Shown here piece by piece: positions 24,559 through 33,293 of a stretch of 64,000 bases of DNA; position 1 is the stretch's first letter, and every line of letters begins with the position of its first letter. A program made the position numbers and the translations under genes. A model generated the notes under the pieces. That model made no database searches. It worked only from the letters and a program-made list of their open reading frames with translations, and was not told the DNA's origin. The stretch is from CAZEQK01 sp964514395 (GTDB lineage: Bacteria > Bacillota > Bacilli > Tepidibacillales > Tepidibacillaceae): assembly GCA_964514395.1 (NCBI GenBank), contig CAZEQK010000004.1:1-64000 (forward strand), written 5' to 3'.

Positions 24559-26109
24559 TTACATATTATTCAAGATATCCCTTGCAACCACTACACCACA
24601 TGCGCTTGCCTGTGCTAGACCTCTTGTGATACCTGCTCCATCTCCACCAACATATAGTCCCTTTATTTCCGTTTCAAAGGTATTTGTTAGTTGTGGTCTT
24701 GCCGAATAAAATTTGGCTTCGACTCCATATAAAAGGGTATGCTCACTTGCAAAGCCAGGGGATACCTTATCTAGTGCCTCTATCATTTCTATTAAACTAG
24801 TAACGGTGCGATAGGGAAGAACAAGAGATAAATCCCCAGGCACTGCTGTTTTTAGTGTAGGTTCAACAAATCCCTTTTTGATTCTTTTTTCAGTAGACCG
24901 CCTTCCTTTTTTCAAGTCCCCATAGCGCTGAACAATCACATTACCATTACTTAGCATATTGGCTAATTTTGAGATATATTTTGCAAATTGAATAGGCTCA
25001 TGAAACGGCTCAGTAAAATGATGTGAAACAAGCAAGGCTAAGTTGGTATTAAACTGCTTTTCTTTATCCTCTTTAAAGGCATGGCCATTAACGGTCATAA
25101 TACCACTATGATTTTCTATAACAACTCTACCTGATGGATTAGAGCAAAAGGTACGAACGGTATTACTAAAGGTTGGTGTATTATAAACCAGCTTGGCTTC
25201 ATATAAGTTTTCATTAATATCAGACATGACGGTATTTGGAACCTCAACCCTTACCCCAATGTCTACTTGATTATTGGTTAGCTTTAGCTTTTGTTTACTT
25301 AATATTTCTGAAAGCCATTCACTTCCATCTCTACCTGGAGCAATAAATACATAATCTGCAAGGAGCTCTTCACCATTTGCTAAAATAACACCATGTATTT
25401 TCTTATCCTCTATGATTAAATCCTGCACCTTTGTGCGGGGTTTAATTTCTAATTGATCCTTTAAATACTCATAAATTTTTGTAAGAATTTTCAAATTTTC
25501 TTCCGTACCTAAATGTCTTACACGTGCCTTTAAAAGTTTCATGCCCACTGAGGTTGCTCTTTGTTCAATCTCATGGATTTTAGTTAAGGAATTTAATTGT
25601 TTTCTCTTTTTCTTTAAGTCTTTCTTTAAGGAAATGCTAGGATTCTCAACTAGCTTTAACTCTATTTCATCAATTTCTCGTTCTAGCTCATTTATCGATT
25701 CAGCTATTCCTAGACTACCATGGGTTTCTTCATCTGCTCCAAATCCTAAATTAATTTGGTCTACGTATTCTATTAGGCTTAGTAGTTCTGATGAAGGAAT
25801 ATAATCTCCCATCCAGCCTCCAAAATCAGTAGTGATGTTAAATTTACCATCAGAAAAAGCCCCAGAGCCACCCCAACCCCCAGTTAATGCACAAGTAGGA
25901 AAACAGCTTTGATATTCAAATTTTTTAGTGGTTGGACATTCCTTTAGAATCCCTTTATCAATAGGGCATGAGCGATGATAAATATCTTGCCCTTTATCAA
26001 CTAGGATTACCTTCAATTCTGGATTTAGCTTTGTTAATTCATAGCTAGCAAAAATTCCAGCCGGTCCAGCGCCAACTAAAATAACATCATATTTATTTCT
26101 ATTTCCCAT
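24559..26109 (-). CDS. FAD-dependent dehydrogenase (COG2509-type)
   Basis: 516 residues. The dinucleotide-binding motif DVILVGAGPAGIFASYELTK is at the N-terminus. A central TGGWGGSGAFSDGKF and the C-terminal GLYVGGDGAGITRGLAQASA are characteristic of the NAD(P)/FAD-dependent oxidoreductase family often annotated as uncharacterised FAD-dependent dehydrogenase. A cysteine group (SCPIDKGILKECPTTKKF, then CFPTC) suggests an iron-sulfur or redox site. A coiled segment near residues 150-190 is an insertion. The start at 26109 is chosen for the GGTGAGG upstream. The reaction is unknown. Confidence 0.8.
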   Translation of the reverse strand: MGNRNKYDVILVGAGPAGIFASYELTKLNPELKVILVDKGQDIYHRSCPIDKGILKECPTTKKFEYQSCFPTCALTGGWGGSGAFSDGKFNITTDFGGWMGDYIPSSELLSLIEYVDQINLGFGADEETHGSLGIAESINELEREIDEIELKLVENPSISLKKDLKKKRKQLNSLTKIHEIEQRATSVGMKLLKARVRHLGTEENLKILTKIYEYLKDQLEIKPRTKVQDLIIEDKKIHGVILANGEELLADYVFIAPGRDGSEWLSEILSKQKLKLTNNQVDIGVRVEVPNTVMSDINENLYEAKLVYNTPTFSNTVRTFCSNPSGRVVIENHSGIMTVNGHAFKEDKEKQFNTNLALLVSHHFTEPFHEPIQFAKYISKLANMLSNGNVIVQRYGDLKKGRRSTEKRIKKGFVEPTLKTAVPGDLSLVLPYRTVTSLIEMIEALDKVSPGFASEHTLLYGVEAKFYSARPQLTNTFETEIKGLYVGGDGAGITRGLAQASACGVVVARDILNNM

Positions 26110-26344
26110 TATGAACCTCACCCTCATATTGGTTTTTTATTACATGGTTTTACTACCATAGTCATCATAACATAATAGAATTAATTTACAAACAATATTT
26201 ATAAAAAAACAATCAATGTTCGTATTTAAAGTGATTTTGATCGGTTATACAGGGGTTTCTACAGGTTATTTGTTCTTCTTCTCCCTAATAAGCATAGAAT
26301 TATTAAGAAGTAAATGATCGTAAGGATATAGAGGGGGAAAAAGC

Positions 26345-27481
26345 ATGAAGGTAATCATAAGGGGGTTAATATTAACTTTACTTCTTAACCTTCTACTATA
26401 TAGTATTGTGTTTATGAATAAATCAAAGATAAATGATAAAAAAAGAGATATCAATATATCAACTGTAAATAAAATAGTTAATAAGAACATAAAGGATTCC
26501 AATAATGAAGTGGGAACCATGGAGGATGAAATAGACATTATTAAAATAAAGGAACAGCAATCGAAAAAAATTACTGTAAGTGTAGCAGGAGATTTTACGC
26601 TTGGGACAGATGAATCCTATGGCTACTATAATTCCTTTGTAAATGAAGTAAAAAAACATAACTATCATTACGACTATTTTATTGAGGAGATAAAACCTAT
26701 TTTTCTTTATGATGACTTATCTTTAGTAAATTTGGAAACAACCCTAACAAACGCTACAAAAAAAGCCACAAAAAAATTTAGATTTAAAGGAGAACCTGAT
26801 TTTGTAAATATCTTAAACTTAGCTGGTATAGAAGCAGTTAATATTGCAAATAACCATATTTATGATTACTTGCAGCAAGGCTTTCAAGATACGATTCACG
26901 TTTTAGAAAAATCAAATATTGGATTCTTTGGATATGGTCATCCTTATATAATGAATATAAAAGGGGTTAGAATTGGTGTGCTAGGATATACTGGTTGGGA
27001 TTTTAGCGACAGTCTAAGAAAACAGATAGAAAAGGATCTTAATGACATGAAGCAAAGAACGGATTTAATTATTGTAAGCTTTCATTGGGGAGTAGAAAAT
27101 CATCTGTATCCTGAAGCTACTCAGATAAATATCGCACACTATGCAATAGATGAAGGTGCAGACCTTGTATTTGGACATCATCCCCATGTTATTCAAGGTA
27201 TTGAGAGATACCATAATAAATATATTGTATATAGCCTAGGAAATTTTTTATATGGTGGTCATCGCAATCCCTCTGATAAAGATACCTTTATTTTTCAAGA
27301 ATCCTTTTATTTTGATAAAGGAAATAAACAACTAACTATTGATGACATACAGATTATCCCCTTTTCCATCTCCTCTGTTTCCTGGCGTAATAATTATAAA
27401 CCAATAAAGCTGAAGGGTGCCGAAATAAAACGATTTAATGAAAGAATGAAAAAGCTTTCCTCTATTTTCAAAAACAATTAA
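26345..27481 (+). CDS. CapA-family protein (poly-gamma-glutamate capsule biosynthesis type)
   Basis: 378 residues. An N-terminal membrane anchor (about 6-25) is followed by a charged linker, then the metallophosphatase-like CapA domain: TVSVAGDFTLGTDESYGYYN, DLSLVNLETTLTN, NIANNHIYDYLQQGF, VSFHWGVENHLYPEATQINI, GADLVFGHHPHVIQGIERYH and YSLGNFLYGG. These are the full set of conserved Asp, Asn and His blocks. The catalytic domain faces outward. No capBC genes are nearby, so a role in capsule synthesis is not supported; many Firmicutes carry such orphan homologues. AGAGGGGGAAAAAGC precedes the ATG. Confidence 0.85.
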   Translation: MKVIIRGLILTLLLNLLLYSIVFMNKSKINDKKRDINISTVNKIVNKNIKDSNNEVGTMEDEIDIIKIKEQQSKKITVSVAGDFTLGTDESYGYYNSFVNEVKKHNYHYDYFIEEIKPIFLYDDLSLVNLETTLTNATKKATKKFRFKGEPDFVNILNLAGIEAVNIANNHIYDYLQQGFQDTIHVLEKSNIGFFGYGHPYIMNIKGVRIGVLGYTGWDFSDSLRKQIEKDLNDMKQRTDLIIVSFHWGVENHLYPEATQINIAHYAIDEGADLVFGHHPHVIQGIERYHNKYIVYSLGNFLYGGHRNPSDKDTFIFQESFYFDKGNKQLTIDDIQIIPFSISSVSWRNNYKPIKLKGAEIKRFNERMKKLSSIFKNN

Positions 27482-27540
27482 CATATTTATACAAATATGA
27501 AATTATAATAATATAGATTTAATATCAAGGAGGCGGTTTC

Positions 27541-28380
27541 ATGAATGAAAAAAGAGTCTGGCGAATGAATGGTTTTTTAGGCTTACTATTTGTTATTGTC
27601 ATTAGCTTATTAGGAATATATTTGCTTAATCATCATTTATTGCTTGGAATAGCCAATCTTATTGTGGCAGTTATATTATTATCTGGAATCACTGTGGTTC
27701 AACCAAATAAAGCAGCGGTCGTTACATTCTTTGGGAAATATTTGGGTAGTATTCGAGAAAGTGGTTTGTTTTTGACTATACCTTTCTCTATAACAAAAAA
27801 GGTATCATTACGTGTAAGAAATTTTAATAGTGCAAAGCTTAAAGTGAATGATGTAGAAGGGAATCCAATTGAAATAGCAGCCGTCATTGTTTTTAGAGTA
27901 GTTGATACGGCTAAAGCAAGCTTTGATGTAGACGATTATGAAGAATTTGTAGAAATTCAAAGTGAAACAGCCTTAAGGCATGTTGCTACTAAATATCCAT
28001 ATGATAATTTTAAGGAAGAGGGGCTATCTTTGAGGGGAGATGCTGATCAAGTAGCTGATGAGCTTAGTTTAGAGTTGCAGGAACGACTTATTTTAGCAGG
28101 TGTTGAAGTGATAGAGGCAAGACTTACTCATTTAGCCTATTCTACCGAAATTGCTAGTGCGATGCTTCAACGCCAACAGGCATCTGCCATCTTAGCAGCA
28201 AGAAAAATGATTGTTGAAGGTGCTGTCAGTATGGCACAAATGGCGATAGAGCGATTAGATAAAGAGGGAGTTATAGCGTTAGATGATGAACGTAAGGTTC
28301 AAATGATTAATAATTTAATGGTAGCGATTGTCTCCGAAAGATCTGCTCAGCCAGTAATTAATACAGGTAGCATTTTATAA
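27541..28380 (+). CDS. SPFH/Band 7-domain membrane protein
   Basis: 279 residues. Two N-terminal hydrophobic segments (about 10-30 and 34-52) precede an SPFH domain: TVVQPNKAAVVTFFGKYLGS, SLRVRNFNSAKLKVNDVEGN, VEIQSETALRHVATKYPYD and LILAGVEVIEARLTHLAYST. A helical tail contains AMLQRQQASAILAARKMIVE. It is a stomatin/flotillin-like scaffold that oligomerises at the membrane. AGGAGGCGGTTTC precedes the ATG. The next gene starts four bases after its stop, so they are certainly co-transcribed. Confidence 0.87.
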   Translation: MNEKRVWRMNGFLGLLFVIVISLLGIYLLNHHLLLGIANLIVAVILLSGITVVQPNKAAVVTFFGKYLGSIRESGLFLTIPFSITKKVSLRVRNFNSAKLKVNDVEGNPIEIAAVIVFRVVDTAKASFDVDDYEEFVEIQSETALRHVATKYPYDNFKEEGLSLRGDADQVADELSLELQERLILAGVEVIEARLTHLAYSTEIASAMLQRQQASAILAARKMIVEGAVSMAQMAIERLDKEGVIALDDERKVQMINNLMVAIVSERSAQPVINTGSIL

Positions 28381-28383
28381 TAT

Positions 28384-28554
28384 ATGTCTAGAAAGAAAAA
28401 TTTCCCTCTTAGAGTAGATCCTAAATTATATAATGTTATTGAACGTTGGGCAGTAGATGAGTTTAGGAGCGTAAACGCTCATATCGAATATTTATTGAAA
28501 GAGGCAGCCAAAAAGTCTGGTCGGCTAAAAAATAAAGATATTGAAAAAAAATAA
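28384..28554 (+). CDS. Small ribbon-helix-helix-like protein
   Basis: 56 residues. KNFPLRVDPKLYNVIERWAV, then DEFRSVNAHIEYLLKEAAKK, has the beta-strand/helix/helix pattern of Arc/MetJ-type proteins (FPLRV strand, DPKLYNVIERWA helix A, SVNAHIEYLLKEA helix B). The family is usually DNA-binding, but such Arc-like proteins are also commonly found next to SPFH genes. Translation is probably coupled to the SPFH gene four bases upstream; no separate ribosome-binding site is needed. A terminator follows at 28577. Confidence 0.75.
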   Translation: MSRKKNFPLRVDPKLYNVIERWAVDEFRSVNAHIEYLLKEAAKKSGRLKNKDIEKK

Positions 28555-28576
28555 GGTTAATCAAATATTAATCCTT

Positions 28577-28606
28577 AAAAGTAATAGCAGATAGCTATTG
28601 CTTTTT
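28577..28606 (+). terminator. Rho-independent terminator
   Basis: GTAATAGC pairs with GCTATTGC around a five-base loop, flanked by AAAA and TTTTT. It ends the SPFH-RHH operon. Confidence 0.85.
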
Positions 28607-28690
28607 AATTTTTCTGCCCTTTTATATAAGCATAATTAGAATTGAAATGGAAAGTATAACATTAATGTAATATATAAGGTGGTGTTCATT

Positions 28691-30268
28691 GTGTTTAACT
28701 GGATAAAAAGAAAGATACATATGAAAAAAGCAATAAACTCTTCACCTATCCGTAGTGATAAAAATATCTCTGTTGATTTAGAACAGAACGTTAAATATAT
28801 AAAAGACTATTTTCGTGGTAGCTCTGATATCGTACTTAAACCTTTTCGCATAAGTAAAGAGCATAATATGAAAGCTGCGATTGTAGCAGTTGATGGACTA
28901 TTTGATAAAACAGCAGTAAATGAAAATATTATTAAACCGCTAATGACGATGGAGCAGAAGGAAAATAATAAAAAAGAGATATATATAGATATAAAAAATC
29001 ATCTTTATGTTACAAGTAATATAAAAGAAGAAACATCAATGGATAGAAGTATTAAACAAATGATGCAAGGAGAAGTCATTCTTTTTATTGATGGTATTAG
29101 TACTGCTTTTATCTTTGATGCAAGAACATGGGAGATGCGTGGCATTCAAGAGCCTGTGACTGAAACCGTTATTAGGGGTCCAAGGGAAGGTTTTGTTGAA
29201 ACACTCCGTATCAATACATCTATGCTAAGACGTAAAATACACCATCCTATGCTTAAAATTAGTAATACCTTTGTTGGAGCATACTCACAAACTGAAGTAG
29301 CTATTGCGTATATCGAGGGCATTGTTAATCCTAAAATCGTAGAGGAAGTAAAGGAGCGAATCGATAAAATCAATATAGATGCGATCTTAGAATCGGGCTA
29401 CATAGAAGAATTGATTGAAGACGCACCGCTCTCTCCCTTTCCAACAATAGCAAATACAGAGAGACCAGATGTGGTTGCAGGACGATTGCTAGAAGGAAGG
29501 GTTGCTATTTTTACAGATGGTACGCCAGTGGCCTTGATCGTACCGCATTTATTCTTAGAATCCTTTCAAAATGTAGAAGATTATTATTCACGACCCTATT
29601 ATGCATCCATCGTACGGTTGTTACGTATATTCGCTTTGTTTTTAACGACATTATTTCCCGCACTTTATTTATCGAGTGAAAGGTTCCATAAAGAGATTAT
29701 TCCAATTGATTTATTGATAACCATTGCTGCAGCGAGGGAGCATGTTCCCTTTCCGTTATTCTTTGAAGTATCCATTATGACACTTGGCTTTGAATTTCTC
29801 CGAGAAGCTGGTGTAAGAATGCCAAAACCCATTGGGCAAGCTGTATCGATTGTTGGTGCACTAGTATTAGGAGAAGCGGCGGTAAATGCAGGCTTCACTT
29901 CTGCAACAACGGTTATCGTAGTAGCGGTAGCAGGTATTACTAGTCTCCTATCACCTCCAATTATAGGTGTCAATTTTATTCTAAGGATGACCTTTTTAAT
30001 TGCTGCTGCTTTTTTTGGCTTTTATGGTATCATGCTCGTCTTAATTATAACAATTTTACACCTCGCATCACTGCGTTCCTTTGGTATACCCTATATGTCT
30101 CCTTGGTTCCCTACCTCATGGAGAGGCTGGAAGGATTTATTTATTCGTTTTCCGATTTGGGCTCTTAATAGACGTCCTAAGCTGATGGTACCTGATAATG
30201 TTGTTCGTCAAGGAGATAATCAAATGCCAAGACCACCAAAAGAGAAGAAAGGAGAAGGAAATCAATGA
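28691..30268 (+). CDS. Spore germination receptor subunit A (GerA/GerKA family)
   Basis: 525 residues. A soluble N-terminal domain has IKQMMQGEVILFIDGISTAF, RGPREGFVETLRINTSMLRR and NPKIVEEVKERIDKINIDAI. It is followed by FPTIANTERPDVVAGRLLEG and about five membrane helices (roughly residues 310-470), including PLFFEVSIMTLGFEFLREAG. These are the hallmarks of the A subunit of the nutrient germinant receptor in the spore inner membrane. GTG at 28691 is preferred, with AAGGTGGTG upstream. A proline-rich basic tail ends the protein. Its stop overlaps the next start by four bases (ATGA). Confidence 0.92.
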   Translation: MFNWIKRKIHMKKAINSSPIRSDKNISVDLEQNVKYIKDYFRGSSDIVLKPFRISKEHNMKAAIVAVDGLFDKTAVNENIIKPLMTMEQKENNKKEIYIDIKNHLYVTSNIKEETSMDRSIKQMMQGEVILFIDGISTAFIFDARTWEMRGIQEPVTETVIRGPREGFVETLRINTSMLRRKIHHPMLKISNTFVGAYSQTEVAIAYIEGIVNPKIVEEVKERIDKINIDAILESGYIEELIEDAPLSPFPTIANTERPDVVAGRLLEGRVAIFTDGTPVALIVPHLFLESFQNVEDYYSRPYYASIVRLLRIFALFLTTLFPALYLSSERFHKEIIPIDLLITIAAAREHVPFPLFFEVSIMTLGFEFLREAGVRMPKPIGQAVSIVGALVLGEAAVNAGFTSATTVIVVAVAGITSLLSPPIIGVNFILRMTFLIAAAFFGFYGIMLVLIITILHLASLRSFGIPYMSPWFPTSWRGWKDLFIRFPIWALNRRPKLMVPDNVVRQGDNQMPRPPKEKKGEGNQ

Positions 30269-31386
30269 GAAAGAGTCTTCTTATCTTGATTATCATTAGT
30301 CTATTGTTTTTACCTAGCTGTAAAAAACCATTAGAAATAAAAGACATGGCGATTGTAGCTGGATTAGCAGTAGATAAAACGAAAGACGGTAAGTTTCAAT
30401 TAACTACTCAAGCGATAAAACCAGGGGCAGCAATGAAGGATGCTCCAGAGCCCTATATTATTCAAGTGACAACTGGTTTAACTATATTTGAAGCGGTAAG
30501 AGATTTTATCATTGTTCAAGGGAAAAAACAGCTTTGGACCCATGTTCAAGTCTTTATTATAGGAAAGCAGGTTGCCGAGGAAGGATTATTTGCTGTTACC
30601 GATTTTATGATGCGTGATCATGAACCTCGTGCTCGTATGAAGATGTTTTTAGCAATGGAAAGAGGTGGAGATATATTAAAAATTCATAGCAAAATAGGAG
30701 GGGTTTCAGCTATCTTAATGAGGAAAGGCATAGAAGAACAGTTAAATTTAGGAAAAGCACCAGATGTTGAATTTCATGAGTTTGTTGAAAACCTTGTTGA
30801 ACCATATCAGGACCCTTATTTGCCTATTGTCCATGCAAATAAAGATACCATTGAAATATTTGGGACTGGTATCTTTAAAGGAGATAAATTGGTAGGAACC
30901 TTAACCCCTAAAGAGACAAGGGGATTGATGAGAGTACTAGGTGAATTAAGGGGTGGATTACAGGTATTAAAGCTTCCACCAGCAGAGGGAAAGAAACCAA
31001 ATTATATATCAATTGAAATAAAAAAATCAAAATCTTCAATAAAAGCAATGGTTAATGATAAACCAAAAATTATCATCAACATCGAAGAAACAGGCTTCAT
31101 AGGGGGCATTAATCAACCCTTTGTTCTTACTCAACAAAAAATAAAAGAAATTGAAAAAAGATATGCGAATGCAATAAAGCTAGAAGTAACCCACACGGTA
31201 GATAAAATTCAAAAGCAGTATAAGTCACATGTATTTGGCTTTGCAGGTGCAATCAACCGTGAAAATAAAACATATTGGCATAGCCATCAAGATATGTGGG
31301 AGGATTTATATCCTACGATTGAAATAGTAGTAAATGTTAAAACTCATATTCCTGAAAATGGATTAATAAGGAAAATGATTAAATAG
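30265..31386 (+). CDS. Spore germination receptor lipoprotein C (GerC/GerKC family)
   Basis: 373 residues. The signal peptide ends in a lipobox with LPSC (Cys at residue 17). The mature part has IKDMAIVAGLAVDKTKDGKF, DFIIVQGKKQLWTHVQVFII and FMMRDHEPRARMKMFLAMER, typical of the Ger(x)C family, and the C-terminal domain has VTHTVDKIQKQYKSHVFGFA. It is lipidated and sits on the outside of the spore inner membrane with subunits A and B. ATGA overlap with the A gene indicates translational coupling. The order A-C-B matches gerK-like operons. Confidence 0.92.
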   Translation: MRKSLLILIIISLLFLPSCKKPLEIKDMAIVAGLAVDKTKDGKFQLTTQAIKPGAAMKDAPEPYIIQVTTGLTIFEAVRDFIIVQGKKQLWTHVQVFIIGKQVAEEGLFAVTDFMMRDHEPRARMKMFLAMERGGDILKIHSKIGGVSAILMRKGIEEQLNLGKAPDVEFHEFVENLVEPYQDPYLPIVHANKDTIEIFGTGIFKGDKLVGTLTPKETRGLMRVLGELRGGLQVLKLPPAEGKKPNYISIEIKKSKSSIKAMVNDKPKIIINIEETGFIGGINQPFVLTQQKIKEIEKRYANAIKLEVTHTVDKIQKQYKSHVFGFAGAINRENKTYWHSHQDMWEDLYPTIEIVVNVKTHIPENGLIRKMIK

Positions 31387-31407
31387 ACAGCTAGGAGGAT
31401 CTTACAA

Positions 31408-32511
31408 ATGCGGGTTATATCTTATCGACAGTCTGTTTTTCTATTATCGATGATTCTGCCAGTGACAGGTCATATGCTTCTTTTGCCAATAATATTTTCC
31501 TTTAGTGAACATAATGCATGGATTGCTATTTTATTAACTGTACCATTTGGTTTTATCTTTGCCTTTATTTTATTTAGACTCCATCAGCTAGTACCTACAA
31601 AAACGCTGGTTGAACTAATGGAGCAAGCCTTTGGTCGAATCACAGGGAAAATATTGACAACAGGTTTAATAGTCTACTTTTTTTATATGTTAATTATCTC
31701 CTTTTATGCCCTTTATGATTTTATCCAGGTAATTTATTTACCGGAAACAAAGCAATGGACCATTGGGTTGCTTTTTTATCTTGTGGTGTTGTATGCCATC
31801 TATATTGGGATTGAGGGAATTTCCAGATTTAGTGAGGCTATCTTTTTAACTATATTAGTAACAGGTACATCTGTTGGTATTGCAACTCAGCCATATAAAG
31901 ATTATAAAATATTATTTCCTCTGTTTGACCATGGGTTTGATCCAATACTTAAAGGTATGCTCGTCACTATCGCTTTATTCGGGGAACTAATCATCTTATC
32001 CATGCTTAGATTAGAAAAGGACACAGAGAAATCTAAATCACTATTCTTTACAAATTCTGTCCTTATTGTATTAGTAACGATTATGTTTGTAGGTACGACA
32101 ATTAGCTCATTGACCATTTTTGGAGAGGTAAAGGTTCAGATGCTAGAATATCCCTCCCAAAGTATTATTAGATTGGTCTCTTTTGGCTTTCTCGAGCGAT
32201 TTGATATTTATGGCATATTTGTCATGACCTTAGGTAGTCTCGTTCGTTTGTCAACCTTTCACATCATTCTAGATACTGGTATTAGACAGTGGATAGGATT
32301 GAAAAAAAAATGGTTTATTCATGGTATCAATGCATTGGTAGTATTTATTCTATCCTTCACCTTGATTCATAATCATCGTCAATTTATCGAGGTATATTTA
32401 ACTAAATATTACTATTTAACAGCTATCGTCTCAATTGGATTACCAACACTCACTTGGATTACACTAGAAATAAAACGATTAATCAAGAATAACACGATTA
32501 ATCAAGAATAA
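31408..32511 (+). CDS. Spore germination receptor permease B (GerB/GerKB family)
   Basis: 367 residues with ten predicted membrane helices of the amino-acid/polyamine/organocation fold. Family signatures include LPVTGHMLLLPIIF at the start, VPTKTLVELMEQAFGRITGK and LFGELIILSML in the middle. It is the ligand-recognising permease-like subunit of the germinant receptor. GGAGGATCTTACAA precedes the ATG. The last codons lie inside a 19-bp perfect tandem duplication (32477-32514), which moves the stop; the natural C-terminus was probably slightly different. A strong terminator overlaps the stop. Confidence 0.9.
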   Translation: MRVISYRQSVFLLSMILPVTGHMLLLPIIFSFSEHNAWIAILLTVPFGFIFAFILFRLHQLVPTKTLVELMEQAFGRITGKILTTGLIVYFFYMLIISFYALYDFIQVIYLPETKQWTIGLLFYLVVLYAIYIGIEGISRFSEAIFLTILVTGTSVGIATQPYKDYKILFPLFDHGFDPILKGMLVTIALFGELIILSMLRLEKDTEKSKSLFFTNSVLIVLVTIMFVGTTISSLTIFGEVKVQMLEYPSQSIIRLVSFGFLERFDIYGIFVMTLGSLVRLSTFHIILDTGIRQWIGLKKKWFIHGINALVVFILSFTLIHNHRQFIEVYLTKYYYLTAIVSIGLPTLTWITLEIKRLIKNNTINQE

Positions 32512-32514
32512 CAC
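32477..32514 (+). repeat. 19-bp perfect tandem duplication at the 3' end of the gerB-type gene
   Basis: GATTAATCAAGAATAACAC occurs twice back to back (32477-32495 and 32496-32514). Because 19 is not a multiple of three, the duplication shifts the frame and produces the present stop at 32509-32511. The second copy also forms part of the terminator's left arm. Confidence 0.85.
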
Positions 32515-32547
32515 ACCTAAAACAGATGTCTAGGTGTGTTATTTTAT
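32507..32547 (+). terminator. Rho-independent terminator of the germination operon
   Basis: AATAACACACCTA pairs with TAGGTGTGTTATT around an 11-base loop; TTATAA follows. The symmetric A/T flanks may also serve the convergent flavin-reductase gene. Confidence 0.85.
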
Positions 32548-32553
32548 AAAATA

Positions 32554-33114
32554 TCAAAGATTAAGATCAACATTTATTTTTTTTCCTAATTGTTTTGCTT
32601 GAAGCACTGAATCCTCATCCTCTAATACCTCCGAAGGCTTGACACCTTTACCTATCACATAATCAACAAATTCCATTCCCATAAAATTACTAATCAATTG
32701 AAATTGCTGGACTAGTGGAAGGGCTGTTAGTGGGGCAGTTGCTCCGCCAACGATAATTACATATATTTTCTTTCCTTTCATCATCTCTTTAAAATCATAA
32801 GTATCATTACGAATACTTTGTGACCAACGATCGATAAAATTCTTTAATCGACCTGACATACTGTACCAGTATAGTGGTGTCGCAAATAGAATAGCATCAT
32901 GATTTAGTAATTCTTTTTCGAGTAATTCGTAATCATCATCTACTTTTTGAAATCCTCCAATCGCATGTCTTTCATCTACGATGTGTTCAATATGATAATC
33001 TAATAGATAAACTTCATCAAATGAGCTTTTATTTAATTGATTGAGTACTGTTTTTGTCAATGCTTCTGTATTTCCATTTTTTCTTGAGCTTCCATATATC
33101 ACTAAAAGTTTCAT
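32554..33114 (-). CDS. NADPH-dependent FMN reductase/flavodoxin-fold oxidoreductase
   Basis: 186 residues. The FMN-phosphate loop KLLVIYGSSRKNGNTEALTK is at the N-terminus. ATPLYWYSMSGRLKNFIDRW binds the isoalloxazine in the NAD(P)H:FMN reductase group. GGATAPLTALPLVQQF is a later family block. It is a cytoplasmic flavoenzyme that passes electrons from NADPH to flavin or quinone/azo substrates; the physiological acceptor is unknown. The gene has its own upstream region and is convergent to the germination operon. Confidence 0.87.
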   Translation of the reverse strand: MKLLVIYGSSRKNGNTEALTKTVLNQLNKSSFDEVYLLDYHIEHIVDERHAIGGFQKVDDDYELLEKELLNHDAILFATPLYWYSMSGRLKNFIDRWSQSIRNDTYDFKEMMKGKKIYVIIVGGATAPLTALPLVQQFQLISNFMGMEFVDYVIGKGVKPSEVLEDEDSVLQAKQLGKKINVDLNL

Positions 33115-33213
33115 TACATAACCCCCAAGCTAACTAATTCTTATATAATCATATTTTATGAAAAATAACTACAATTATTTCTTTAATTAATAAAAAAATG
33201 AACACAAACATAG

Positions 33214-33248
33214 GAAAAAACGCGTTAACTCCATTGGAATTAACGCGT
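33214..33248 (-). terminator. Rho-independent terminator of the ferredoxin-oxidoreductase operon (minus strand)
   Basis: ACGCGTTAA and TTAACGCGT pair around CTCCATTGGAA. The run of A at 33214-33219 becomes a U-tract when read on the minus strand. It lies 46 bp past the korB-like stop. Confidence 0.9.
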
Positions 33249-33293
33249 ATATATACCTTAACCATGATTTGGGGAGGTTAGGGCAGGGGTAAA

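Noticed and set aside
26345..27481. Capsule biosynthesis operon
   Set aside because: Only a CapA-like gene is present; capB, capC and capE are not nearby.
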